The translations under genes were made by a program, and so were the position numbers. Shown here piece by piece: positions 12,472 through 22,705 of a DNA stretch of 64,000 nucleotides. The stretch lies in contig CM074767.1 of the NCBI GenBank assembly GCA_037355855.1, positions 1,922,001-1,986,000 of the forward strand, written 5' to 3'. The notes under the pieces were generated by a model that saw only the letters and a list, made by a program, of their open reading frames with translations, had not been told where the DNA came from and made no database searches. The first letter of the stretch is position 1. Every line of letters starts with the position of its first letter. Origin of the DNA: Pseudo-nitzschia pungens. Taxonomy: Eukaryota; Bacillariophyta; Bacillariophyceae; Bacillariales; Bacillariaceae.

Positions 12472-13032
12472 TCACATTCCGGTTGTTTCGTAGTTGTTTG
12501 CCCCTGGCTTGGTAGCCTTGGGGGTTGTTGTATTGCCTTCGCTATCTCGGTCCCGCTCTACCTTTTTCTGCATGTTGGTGCAGAATGTTATCCGACGATC
12601 GAGCTGCTTTGTTATTCCCTGTAACTCGTTGATGCGTGTCTCCAGTGTTCCGCGCAGGCCCTTCAAAGCGTCCGTAGTGGATGCCATCCCGGATGGGACA
12701 CCTTTAGTTCCGTCGAGTAACCCTCTCAAGGATTCGACTGGAGTATTTTCAAAGCGAGAAGTGAAGATTTCGTTCACAATTTTATCCTGCCTGATATCCC
12801 AAGTCTCCTCCGCGACATCTTCTACCTTTAGGTCGGTGGGGACGAGAAGGGTAAGAAGACTTTTCTTCTCGTCAGTTGTAAACCCTGATAATGGCATCAG
12901 TGCTTCATCTCTCTTATGAGCCAAAGCAATCAGGCGATCGCTGAATGCAAAACGCCTCCTGAACCTGAACTTCAACAGTTTCAGTTCTCCCAGCGACAAC
13001 GACTTCAACGGCTCCCCAAGTAACTCCTGCAT
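12472..13032 (-). CDS. Small helical protein, unknown function
   Basis: 186 residues from the ATG at 13032 (MQELLGEPLKSL). The frame extends a further 15 codons upstream to a TTG just downstream of an in-frame stop. The protein is helix-rich and charged: a basic segment (LKFRFRRRFAFSD) near residue 30, an acidic middle, then a likely coiled segment (TLETRINELQGITKQLDRR) near residue 140 and a polar tail. A second frame starting with ATG at 13205 overlaps the 5' end and could be a first exon or a frame-shifted N-terminus (Thr/Lys-rich). I could not place splice sites. No family recognised. Confidence 0.55.
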   Translation of the reverse strand: MQELLGEPLKSLSLGELKLLKFRFRRRFAFSDRLIALAHKRDEALMPLSGFTTDEKKSLLTLLVPTDLKVEDVAEETWDIRQDKIVNEIFTSRFENTPVESLRGLLDGTKGVPSGMASTTDALKGLRGTLETRINELQGITKQLDRRITFCTNMQKKVERDRDSEGNTTTPKATKPGANNYETTGM

Positions 13033-14510
13033 CTTTTTTGACCTAACGAACTTAGAATAAACGTACGACGCTTCCAAGAGTCAGTCTTTCTTGTGCACGC
13101 CGTTCTCTTAGTCGCTCCCTTTTGTGTTCCTTTGCCCTTCATCATGGTCGGTGTCGCTTCGGCGGTTGTTCTGTTGGTGTTTAACGTCTGTGAAGAATCA
13201 TTCATTGTAAAGCTTCACTAAAGTTTGAATTTGGACGACAAGATGCAGAATTGATATTACTTCGCTTTGCGCCATTTCCACGGATCAGGGATGAGGAACT
13301 GCAACAGGTAAGATACCTTACCGGTACGAGCAGAGCTGACGGCAAGTTGACCGCAGAAGACAGATCGTCTCACTCACTCAAAATCGGTCAAAATCTTTCA
13401 GGAAGGCGGTCATTGGTAAAACTCGAAAATACTACAAAATTCCTATCAGCTGTCCCCCGGTTCTACATCCCCAACTAAGTTACTACAGAATTCCTATCAG
13501 CTGTCCCCGGGTTTCAGTAGAAATTAGTAGTCGGGGACGTACAACGGGGGGACAGCTGATAAGAATTTTGTAGTAACCTTACTCATTTCTACGGAAGCCG
13601 GGGACAGCTGATAGGAATTCCGTAGTACAGCATGTGCGACTTCCGAATGAATGAATCTCAATCAAATCTCAATCTCTTCACAGATGATTGGACGAAAATT
13701 ACGACATTCTGACACAACTTTTTTTTATTCCAAGGTTAGGTTAACCTTACGGTAAACCTTACGGTTACGGTAAACACCAGCTTTCAGAGTTCAAAACCAG
13801 TATTGTACCTAGTACCGTACAGTAGGTACGTATGCAATTAGTGGAGTTGTAAACCAGAATTGTACCTAGTAATGTACAGTACGGTAGAAACGTATGTAAT
13901 CAAGTACATTGGAATTCGTACTCTCATATGATACTACGGTACTAGTAAATGGATGTGATCTGACGTCATGCTTTTCATTCACGATAAAAAATACGGTACG
14001 TTACTACTACTAGCGTATGGTAAGTACAGAACACAAAAGTGGTTTCAATCATAGACCTTGTTCGTACTTGTTCAAGTAAGTTACGTACCAAATGCCCCAA
14101 ACACACTCCAGCGCAAAGTAGGATTAACTTACTTGTACGTAAGGCCTACCAGTAATCTTACTCTATTCGTTGATTGAACGCAAAGGACGTCATCCAAACT
14201 GAAAAACCATGCATAACCCCTGATCAGTACGATCGTGCTTCAGCACGAGACCAGTACGAATAATTTACCGGTAGGCCTATTAATACTTTCACGTACGTAA
14301 TCTTACCGGTACAGAGTGATCTTCACGTAAGTTTACGACTGCATGAACTTTGTTGACTAGCAAATTTTGAATTCCATGAACCAAAAACCCAAGAAGGCAC
14401 CACCGTGTTCTACATCGCAGCAACATCTCTGGAACCGACGAAGATACCGGTACCACCAAAAGCAGTCAATCAATCTTGAGGGAAATAGGGAGTTCACCCA
14501 CACATCTACC
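13033..14510. other. Intergenic region with nested MITE
   Basis: Apart from a possible N-terminal extension of the minus-strand gene (ATG at 13205), this stretch holds the nested MITE at 13431-13626 and then about 0.9 kb dense in GTAC words (repeated CGTAC, GGTAC and TACCGGTA between 13740 and 14340). Confidence 0.5.
13431..13626. mobile_element. Self-nested MITE with TATCAGCTGTCCCC inverted repeats
   Basis: Four arms in the order A, B, A', B'. Arms A (13431-13460) and B (13482-13512) read ACTACARAATTCCTATCAGC then TGTCCCC; A' (13545-13575) and B' (13598-13626) are the reverse complement. B with A' forms a complete ~95-bp palindromic element; A with B' forms the interrupted outer element. 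Once the inner unit is removed, the outer one aligns with the solitary copy at 48873-48971 (shared GGTTCTAC and ATTTCTAYGGAA interior). So one copy inserted into another. No transposase is encoded. Confidence 0.8.
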
Positions 14511-14645
14511 ATGTTGTTTCCTTGTAGTAGAGCCGGTCTTCGATCTACGCTAGCAGCCAGACGGGCACTCTCCCGCCCCGGAGGGGCATCCGCAGCGGCA
14601 TCCCACCCTTCCACCGCTGCCGCAGGTCGTTTCCAATGGCCGCCA

Positions 14646-14679
<34 letters not shown>

Positions 14680-15212
14680 GCCGATTCGTCCACGTCGAAC
14701 AGCGCCTAGAAGACCTCGGCATCACGCTCCCCCCACCAGCCGGACCCCGAGCCAACTACGACGTGGTCTGCTACGACGACGAAACCCGTGTCATGTACGT
14801 TAGTGGCCACCTTCCTTTTTTGGAGGACGGGACGTTGATGACCGGAAAGATCACCGGTGACGAGGATCGCGGCATTGAATACGGCTACAAGGCCGCCCGG
14901 TACGCCGCCCTCAACATCGTCAGCACCCTGAAGGACCGCCTGGACGGAGATCTGGACAGGATCGAAAAGATCCAAAAGGTCTTTGGAATCGTCCAGTCCA
15001 GCGAGGAATTCAAGCACCAGCACCTGGTCATGGACGGAGCCTCGGACACCTTTATGGAAATCTTTGGGGACGAGATCGGCTACCACGCCCGATCGGCCAT
15101 CGGGACCAGCACGCTGCCGCTGGACATCACCGTGGAGGTCGAGTGCATCGTCAAGCTCAAGCCGCCCCAATCGGCGGCGGCCTCGCCGGTGGCACCGGAG
15201 CTCTGCCGCTAG
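14511..15212 (+). CDS. RidA/YjgF/UK114-family protein with N-terminal organelle-type presequence
   Basis: 233 residues from the ATG at 14511 (context accATG); the frame continues upstream only to a TTG. Residues 1-60 are Arg/Ala/Ser-rich without acidic residues, like a mitochondrial presequence, and include an 11-Gln run from a CAG repeat (~14650-14682). The mature part matches the long RidA subfamily: LEDLGITLPPPAGPRANYD, VMYVSGHLPF, GYKAARYAALNIV, VFGIVQSSEEF, MDGASDTFMEIFGDEIGYHA, RSAIGTSTLPLDITVEVECI. RidA proteins deaminate reactive enamine/imine intermediates such as 2-aminoacrylate from PLP enzymes. Enzyme activity of this subfamily is less certain than that of classical RidA. Targeting is inferred. 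Confidence 0.9.
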
Positions 15213-15749
15213 TCCGGGGCACGAAATAATGGCACCCGCTCACGCAACCCAAAACGAAATCACGGAATGGATTTTTAGCGCAATTAAAAAAAAAGAGCGA
15301 TGGATGGGAGGGAAAAAGGGCTGGCATTTGAATGTGCATGTGATCTTTTCCGATGCATCATTGTTTTGATCCTTGTGCAAGAGTTTGTAGGAATTGGAAT
15401 ACAGAAGAACAGAATGTGCAGACGGCCATCCCGCATCCAAACCCATCCGATGGCACACGACAATCGACAGCACTGTACATATTTGTCATGGTTGTTGGTT
15501 CGGTAGCATTCGACTAAACGCAAATACAAACACCAAAAGATCAGATTACTTTAGATAGATTCTTGATATGAATGGACCATAAAAATGAAAGAAATTTGAA
15601 ACCATTACGTGTAGTCATTCGTATGCTACATGTATGTCTCTACGACTAAATGTATTGGAACAACGCAACCAAAACGACAGGCTTGCCTCGTTCTAGGAGT
15701 TGAATTCGTCCCATGGAGTTCTACTCCTTTCGCATCGTGCCAACAAGAC
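15213..15749. other. Intergenic between convergent genes
   Basis: The 3' flanks of the RidA gene (plus) and the GH16 gene (minus). No further feature seen. Confidence 0.5.
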
Positions 15750-17411
15750 TTATGCGAGCAGCAATGCGATGCTTGCAAACAGGACCATTGACATTGCAGT
15801 GGTAGACCCGAGGGTCGAGAGCGGTAGGGACGACGATGAGGTATAGACATACCCGTATTGCATCAATTCCACCAGGCCGTTGCTGGCGTTTCGGTTGGTT
15901 TTGCCCATCTCAGTCGGGTTCTTGGACGCCTTGCCACTACCACTACCACTGCCAGCACCGCTCTTGCCGCTTCCGCTTTTTCCGCTTCCGCTTTTTCCGC
16001 TTCCGCTTTTTTCGCTTCCGCTCTTGCCGCTGCCGGACGACGACGGTGCCGGCGTGGCATAACTAAAAAGCTTGGTGCCACGCACCGATGGACGGCTCGA
16101 TGGACCGTTGCTCGTGGGAGCAAGCGTGGGTGTTCCCCTGCTGCCCTGGCTGGACACTGCGGAAGTGGGTGCTTCCGATGACGGGGAAATTGCGGGCGGT
16201 TCCACAACACTTCCTTGGCCGACCGGTGCGGGAGAGGGCGCTTCGGAGGATTGTTCGGCAGCGGGTTCGGAAGGATTTAGCTCGGAAGACTTCGTAGGAT
16301 TGGAAGAAGGTGTCGAAGAAGGGTCGGAAGTATAGTATCTGAACAACGAAGTGGGTCCGGAAGATGGTTCAACCGTAGGCGTTGTTGCATCTGCTATTGT
16401 GACTTCGGTGAATCCGTTTTGGAAAATACGAACATAGTCCACCTTCATTGTTGCCGGAAGGGGGGCCGAGACTTCGGTGCGAGGAACGATGCCTTCTTCC
16501 TCCCCGCATCCACTGGATGAAGAGGACGCAGAAGTAAACGAGGAATGCGAATCGCATTCGACCGGCGTATATTGGAAATCAGAACCGCTGCTGCTGCTTT
16601 CACCGTCTCTCGGGATGGTAGTGAACAAACCACCAACGGCAAGATTCATGATGAGAAAGTGCTCCTTGTGAAATTCGTCCTGGCAGCCCGGACAACTCGC
16701 AGCATCGATATCGATTTCCCAAATCTTAAAGTCTTCGATCATTGGATTGTCGTTTATGACCCATGTCGTGATCTTCGTTGGTGTCCAGACCATCTTGTAC
16801 GTGAGAAACCCGCTGTTGGATCCGGCAACATCACCGAAGGGGTAGTCGGGATGCAACGCATATGCCTCGAGGGTTTGATGACCATCGTTTGCTGCCCAGT
16901 GTGCCCCGCTAGTGATTCTAGAGTTTCCGGCTCCATCGCGGAGGGAAGATCCGGCACCCAATTCTACGATGTCGATTTCACCCGCTGCTGGCCAAGACAC
17001 TTGATCGAAATCACTGCCGAGCGTCCAGAAGGCGGGCCACAGTCCCTCGATCACGTCCGGAAATTGAATCCGGGCCTCGATGGTAGCATACTTGAACAAA
17101 ACCTTGTCTTTGGTGTTGATTCTCCCAGAAGTAAATGAAGTCCCGTCACGAATGGCAGTAATCTCCAGGTTGCCGTTATCGACTTTGACATTGCTTGTTT
17201 TATTGGTGTATGTTTGGAGTTCTTGATTTCCCCATCCGTCTGAATTGGGACCACGACCAACGTCGTGATTCCAATAATCACTATTGATTGCGCCTTGGTA
17301 ACCGTCAAAATTTTCTTCCCAAAGAACATCACCGATCTCGGAACTCAAAACAGAGATATCTTTCACGGCAGAAAGGAGCAGAAAAAGGTGAAAGGGCGAT
17401 GAGAATTTCAT
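15750..17411 (-). CDS. Secreted GH16 endo-1,3-beta-glucanase-like glycoside hydrolase
   Basis: 553 residues, ATG at 17411. Residues 1-23 form a signal peptide. Residues ~28-335 are a GH16 beta-jelly-roll domain: WNHDVGRGPNSDGWGNQELQ, WPAFWTLG at 125-132, and the catalytic signature GEIDIVE, with Glu145, Asp147 and Glu150 matching the family ExDxxE nucleophile/acid pattern. Together with HFLIMNLAVGG near 265 this points to laminarinase-type 1,3-beta-glucanases. Chrysolaminarin is the diatom storage glucan, but the signal peptide suggests wall or extracellular substrates. After the domain comes a Ser/Pro/Thr-rich linker, a basic SGSGK/SGSEK repeat block (~460-500), and a hydrophobic tail (~535-553) of GPI-anchor or membrane-anchor type. 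All catalytic residues are present. Confidence 0.92.
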   Translation of the reverse strand: MKFSSPFHLFLLLSAVKDISVLSSEIGDVLWEENFDGYQGAINSDYWNHDVGRGPNSDGWGNQELQTYTNKTSNVKVDNGNLEITAIRDGTSFTSGRINTKDKVLFKYATIEARIQFPDVIEGLWPAFWTLGSDFDQVSWPAAGEIDIVELGAGSSLRDGAGNSRITSGAHWAANDGHQTLEAYALHPDYPFGDVAGSNSGFLTYKMVWTPTKITTWVINDNPMIEDFKIWEIDIDAASCPGCQDEFHKEHFLIMNLAVGGLFTTIPRDGESSSSGSDFQYTPVECDSHSSFTSASSSSSGCGEEEGIVPRTEVSAPLPATMKVDYVRIFQNGFTEVTIADATTPTVEPSSGPTSLFRYYTSDPSSTPSSNPTKSSELNPSEPAAEQSSEAPSPAPVGQGSVVEPPAISPSSEAPTSAVSSQGSRGTPTLAPTSNGPSSRPSVRGTKLFSYATPAPSSSGSGKSGSEKSGSGKSGSGKSGSGKSGAGSGSGSGKASKNPTEMGKTNRNASNGLVELMQYGYVYTSSSSLPLSTLGSTTAMSMVLFASIALLLA

Positions 17412-19522
17412 TTTCGTCTTTGTGACTACTTTGCAGTTTCAAAAAATACGGATTGTAATTTGTGAGCACATTAGTGTCTGGCGGTAATCAGAAGAAATCC
17501 GACTAATTCTCTATGCTTTTTCTATTTATCCGAGTTTTGTACCGTATTTAACCTTACTTGTAACTCGTACTTGAAATTTTAAAAAATGTGAGCAACATGA
17601 ATCACGGAGTGTTCATCACGATTGTAATCGGATCACTTAGAAAACGTGACTGGAAGAATCTCATAGTAAAAACGAGAAATTTGGCGGTTCGACAGAGCCC
17701 ATGGTCACAAAAGCTGCTTCCGAATGCCGCGAAATCGGAGTTGCTGTCGTATCTACATCACTCGTCAGAACACATGGTGTCTGAAGTCCTTACGACCCGA
17801 TACAGTAAGTTACTTCCTTCTTCATGAGACCTATTGCTACAAATAATAATAATGATACGGTACAGTAATAATGATCAAAATGGAAACGCAATACAGTACC
17901 CACATTCTTTTTCTTCCGCAACGACCCAATACCGATACAGAATTTTGAAGAGAAGTCATAAAAACGAATCGTGCATGATCTTCATCTCATTCAGTATCGC
18001 ACAGAAGTATTGTAATCATCTTTCTCTGTCTACAGTAATCGCATAGAAACAGTCCGAACGAAGTTTCGTCGTCCTTCCCAGAATCAAAATGCTACGTATG
18101 CTAGAAAAATGGTTATCGCCCTTCTTTAGAACTGCACCAAAATAGAATACATCAGCGAGAGATCCGGAAACATGACTCGCACGAGACGACACACTTAGTC
18201 CCGGGCGATGGTATGAACTAGAACGTACTGACCACATCTGATGTGGAGCAATGATAACGGAAGCATTCACTGGACGTTTATAACCACCATAAGGAAGCTT
18301 ATTCTCAAAATAGAGTTCGTTTCCGTTACGTTTCGATGAAAATGTAGACCGTCCGACGAATTGCTCTTCGCTTCTGAAGCTATTCGTGGTTGAATTTTCT
18401 GTTTTTTTACGACCAGTATTCTATTGTTCTATTGGAATAAAAAATAATCTATTTGACGCTCAATGGAACGCCGCAATGGAATGCCTTTGTTTGTCTTTTG
18501 ACGGTGCTGCCCAGTTGAAGTATCGTACGAAGATCCATTCTCTTTTGCGTTTAGTCACAGATAAAACTTCAAACTTCTCTGACACTGATACACCCAAACC
18601 CTTCATGCCAGAAATAAAGCTTTATTGGCCTTGAAGAACACCAGAATGGTAGATACTTCCCAAGCAACCTGCTTCGGTGGGCATGGAAATAGAACACACA
18701 CAAATTCTCGAAAGCAAGCAGTCAAATCCAAGAATAGAAAACCCAAACATGAACGTATCTCGCCATCGCAGTCATCGACTACAAGAATACCATTCCAACC
18801 GCCCTAGCAAAGTCACCCGCGAGTCTCCCTCTCCCAAGCCCACGAAAAGCAAGGCGATTTGGTCTCGCGTGGGCGTCGGGATCGCTCGTGTGGTAGTAAG
18901 TCAATTGGGCTACGGACTCCACGGGACAGCGAAACGCGCCTCGGATCTCCGGCATTCCATCGTGCTGAATGTCTAGCTCTTGTCCAGCACGACGCAGCAC
19001 GGCACGGCACGGCACTTCATGCATTCGATTCCACCATCGTGCCGCGTTCCACCCCACCACGAAATCCCGGCAACGAAACCCAGGGAAACGCTCGAGCGTC
19101 GGGCCATCCGTGCAAGATGTGGAATGGCGACAGCATCGACCATCAATGCTCCCTCGTCCGGAGCAACATTGACACCAGATTCGTACGTCACTTACACCTC
19201 TACTGTCATGCTCTTCGTGATCTAGACGCGACAGCTTGATGCTACTTATTCTTCCACCTATCTTTCAGATTGAAGGCGTTGCTGCCTTCTATCGCATCAT
19301 GCAATTGATTGGTAATAGCACTATCTCTACACAATAGACCAGGAGGTAGTAAATACGGTAATATAATACATGTAAAAGTTAATTAATCCATAAAAAACTT
19401 GGTTCTACTGTTGCAGCTAGTGTCATAATAAGAATAATAATTCGTGTGGACATACATCGAACACAACAGCACCACATGTGTTGTGTGTTCTCGTCCGTTG
19501 CCGGTGGTTGTCCATTGTTCCT
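17412..19522. other. Intergenic, no gene recognised
   Basis: About 2.1 kb with short unrelated open frames on both strands, and a short CGGCA pentamer run near 19000. No domain or RNA gene recognised. The left part is the promoter side of the GH16 gene; the right part is the 3' side of the coiled-coil gene. Confidence 0.4.
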
Positions 19523-22500
19523 CTACCATTGTTCGTTTCGGTTCACAAACTCGTACCTCTCCGTGTCGTGGTTGTTGTTGTTGTTGCGGTTCGCCAGCCG
19601 ATTCCTCAGCGAGAGGTCGACGCTGTTGGACCGCTTGATGAGCGACGTGATGAGCCGGTTCTCCCGGTTGGCGTGGGGGCTCTTGGAGCGCGAGAGCTGT
19701 CGCTGGCACCGGTCCCGGACCCTTTGCGCGCTCCGGGTCCGCGTGAGCTTGCCCCTGGCCACGGCCATGGCCACCTCCTTGGCTTTTCGCGTCTCCTCGT
19801 CGTCGTCGTCCTTGATCTCGAGGGTCGAGTTGCCGAGTTCGTCCCTCATCTTGTGGTTGGCCACCTCGAGGGTCCTCACGCGTTCCCTGAGTTCCTGTAT
19901 CTGTCGCTTGTAGGTCTGCTCGCTGACGTCCTTCTTCTGGTTCCAGATCTTGTCGACGAGCTGCATGCTCTTGGTGGCGGTCGGGCCCGCCGCCGTTTCC
20001 CCGTTGGCGGCGGCGGCGTTGCTCCGGCGCAGTTGCTCCAGGTCCTTTTCCCCCCGCTCGAGCCGCATGCGATCGAGTTCCTGCTGCAGGTACCGGACCT
20101 CCTCCTCCCGTTTTTCCATCCTCGACCGCGCCTCGACCTTCTGGGCCGTCATCTTGTCGAGGAGTTCGTTGTTCTCGTTCATGAGGTCCGTGATCTGGTC
20201 GATGAGGTGGTCCCCGGTGGGCTTGTCCAGCGCCGCTCGCTTCTCGTTTTCCAGCTCGGTCTGTTTGCGTCGCAGGTCCTGTTCCCGCAGCTCCAGCTTG
20301 CTGCTCAGCTTGTCCATCTCGGAGCGGAGGTCCTTCTTCTCGTCGTCGCAGGCCTCGATGTCCGCCCGGAGCTTTTTCATCTCGGTCTCGGTCCCGTCGA
20401 TCACCGATTGCTGCTCGTCCGTGATCTGCCGCAGCCTCCACACCTCGTGCTGGGATTCCATCAGTTTCTTTTGCAGGTCCGCGACCAGCGACATGGCCGT
20501 GGCGGCCGTCACCGCGTCGAGGTTTTCGCTCGAGCCGGTGCCGAGGGTGCTGCCGTTGGTGGTGATGGTTTGCGAGTCCGACGAGGACCAACACGATGGG
20601 TCCTCGGTAGTTGTTGTTGTTGTTGCATTGTTTGCTTTGGTTTTGGTGGTCTTGGTTTTCTTTTTCTTCTTGGGATTGCCACTGGTGGTGTTGGTGGTGT
20701 TGGTGGTGCTATTATTGGTGTTGTTGGGACGAACTACCCGCCGCAACGGCTTGGCGGATGTGCCCTTTTTGCTGCCACTATCCCGGTCTCGTTCTCGCTC
20801 CCGCTCCCGCTCGCCGGAGTGGGTCCTCTTGGGCTGGTTGGGCGTCTCGTCGAGGTACACGCTGCCGCCGCTCTCGCTGCCGCTGCCGTTTTCGCTGTCG
20901 TCGAGACGATCCAGGAGTTCCCTCGAGAGCGGCCGTCCCCGGCCGTTGTGGATTCTCAGGGAGGGTCGGCTGTCGTAGGACCGGCTCGAGATGGTGGTCC
21001 CGCTCACGCTCACGCCCACGCTCGCGGTGTCCTCCGCGACGCTCCACTGGTCCGAGCTCTGCTGGTGCTGCGGTTGATGCGGACCGTTGCCGCCCGCCTG
21101 TCCGACGTTCCGGCGCCTCCGCCCGGCCCGGAGCTTGCGTCCCAGCCGGCTCTCCGCCAGGGACTTGCCGCTGTCGCTCTTGAGGCTGGCGCTGGCGATG
21201 GTGCTGGCGCCGTCGTCCGCGAACCTGGACGACGCGCTGTTGCCGGCGGAAGTAGCAATAGTAGCGGAAGCAGCAGCGGAAGTCGATGATTTCTTGCGGA
21301 CTTTTTTGATCTTGTTTCCCTTGTCGTCGACGCGCCACAGCTGGCCGTCGATTTCCTTGATGCTTTTCGGCAGCTTGGGCCGGTGCTTCGATCCCACCGC
21401 GTGCTGCTGCTGCTGCTGCTGCTGCGACTTTGTGGTGTGGTTGGACGAATGGAGGTCCGCCGACGACGCCGCCGACGCCGCCGCCGATGCCGCCAGCGAC
21501 GCCGACACCGACGCCGCCACCGAGCCGCTCGTCGCGGTCGCCACCGAAGCGGAGGAATCGGGTTTGCGGCGAAAGAGATCGCCGAGGGCGGACTTGGACT
21601 TGGAGCGGACCAGCGGACGCGAGAGCAGGGACGACGACGACGACGACGACGTTGGCTGGGAAGGGTTTTTCCCGGACGAGTCGTTGCTGTCGTTGCTTCG
21701 GTCCGTGACGCTTCGCCGAAAGAGATCTCCCAGCGACGACTTGGACGATTTCAGGGACTTGGACCGCCGGAGCGTCGGTTTGTCCGACGAACTGCTGCAG
21801 GACGCCGAGGAAAGGCTCTCTCGGGTTTGGTCCAGCGGATTCACGTGCACGCTCACGCTCTGATTGATGAGTTCGTCCAGCCCGATGTCCGTGTCGCTGT
21901 CGCTGTCCTGCTTGTAGTTGTTGTTGTTGTAGTTGTAGTTGGCGTCCGTCAAGAGCTGCATGTTGCGGAGCAGACCGTCCGATTTGATCCGGCGGGGTTT
22001 TATCCTCTTGGGAGAGGCTCTGCCGGCCGAGAGGGAGGACGGAGAGACGGAAACGGTCGACGGTGTCGGGTTGCTCTGGCTCACGGTTCGGCGGACCACC
22101 CGCTTGGATCGTTTCCTTCGAGAGACGGTGCTCTTGTTGTCGTCGTCGTCGTCGTTCTCGTTCTCGTCGTCGTTGTTGTTGTTAGCAGTCTTGTTGGTGT
22201 AGTCGTTGTCGTCCTTGTGAATGTCGGGAATGTTGGGAAGCCTGGACAACCGCCTCGGTTGGGATCGCTCGGACCCGGATTTGATGGAAATCGATCCGAT
22301 GGTGCTGGTGGCCGTGCTCACGGATCGAGCCGTCGACGAGGAACTCGAGTTTTGGGTGTCGGTCGTCAGCGCCGATGCCTTGAGGAACGAGTCGTTGAAC
22401 TGGCAGTAGGAATCCTGCGCGAAGGAATCGTAGTTTGCCAGGGAGGTTCCCACGGTATCGACGGAGGACACCCGGGATTGGTTGCAATCGCCGGATTGCT

Positions 22501-22705
22501 TGTTGTTGTTGCGACGGAGCTTCTTTTTCAGCGACGATCTTCGGCTCCTCACGGATCGGTTGTCGTCGTCGTCTTCCACGCGCCCCAGGGCGTCGACATC
22601 CTTTGCCCTGATCTTCTTTTTCTTTTTCTTCGGGGTTGATGTTATTGGTGTCGAGGGTGTTTTCGTTGTTGTTGCTGCTGCTGCCGCGAGCTCAGCCGCC
22701 GCCAT
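19523..22705 (-). CDS. Large Ser/Asn-rich coiled-coil protein with repeated LGDLFRR motifs
   Basis: 1,060 residues from the ATG at 22705, intronless, in GC-rich DNA. The N-terminal two thirds are disordered: Ser, Asn, Asp and Lys runs, many basic SRR/RRS sites typical of phosphorylated or nuclear proteins. Two near-identical motifs, KSSLGDLFRRSVTDRSND (~325) and KSALGDLFRRKPDSSAS (~375), look like docking peptides. Residues ~690-960 are a long coiled coil (DLQKKLMESQHEVWRLRQIT onward, with a heptad pattern). The tail is basic and Asn-rich. No catalytic domain is seen; a scaffold or cytoskeletal role is only a guess. Long open frames on the opposite strand (19478-21289, 21383-22639) are by-products of the GC-rich codon usage. 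Confidence 0.75.
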   Translation of the reverse strand: MAAAELAAAAATTTKTPSTPITSTPKKKKKKIRAKDVDALGRVEDDDDNRSVRSRRSSLKKKLRRNNNKQSGDCNQSRVSSVDTVGTSLANYDSFAQDSYCQFNDSFLKASALTTDTQNSSSSSTARSVSTATSTIGSISIKSGSERSQPRRLSRLPNIPDIHKDDNDYTNKTANNNNDDENENDDDDDNKSTVSRRKRSKRVVRRTVSQSNPTPSTVSVSPSSLSAGRASPKRIKPRRIKSDGLLRNMQLLTDANYNYNNNNYKQDSDSDTDIGLDELINQSVSVHVNPLDQTRESLSSASCSSSSDKPTLRRSKSLKSSKSSLGDLFRRSVTDRSNDSNDSSGKNPSQPTSSSSSSSLLSRPLVRSKSKSALGDLFRRKPDSSASVATATSGSVAASVSASLAASAAASAASSADLHSSNHTTKSQQQQQQQHAVGSKHRPKLPKSIKEIDGQLWRVDDKGNKIKKVRKKSSTSAAASATIATSAGNSASSRFADDGASTIASASLKSDSGKSLAESRLGRKLRAGRRRRNVGQAGGNGPHQPQHQQSSDQWSVAEDTASVGVSVSGTTISSRSYDSRPSLRIHNGRGRPLSRELLDRLDDSENGSGSESGGSVYLDETPNQPKRTHSGERERERERDRDSGSKKGTSAKPLRRVVRPNNTNNSTTNTTNTTSGNPKKKKKTKTTKTKANNATTTTTTEDPSCWSSSDSQTITTNGSTLGTGSSENLDAVTAATAMSLVADLQKKLMESQHEVWRLRQITDEQQSVIDGTETEMKKLRADIEACDDEKKDLRSEMDKLSSKLELREQDLRRKQTELENEKRAALDKPTGDHLIDQITDLMNENNELLDKMTAQKVEARSRMEKREEEVRYLQQELDRMRLERGEKDLEQLRRSNAAAANGETAAGPTATKSMQLVDKIWNQKKDVSEQTYKRQIQELRERVRTLEVANHKMRDELGNSTLEIKDDDDEETRKAKEVAMAVARGKLTRTRSAQRVRDRCQRQLSRSKSPHANRENRLITSLIKRSNSVDLSLRNRLANRNNNNNHDTERYEFVNRNEQW

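Noticed and set aside
19478..22639. Long plus-strand open frames (603 and 418 codons) opposite the coiled-coil gene
   Set aside because: They have no domain and a Leu/Val/Arg-rich antisense composition; they are explained by the GC-rich codon bias of the minus-strand gene.
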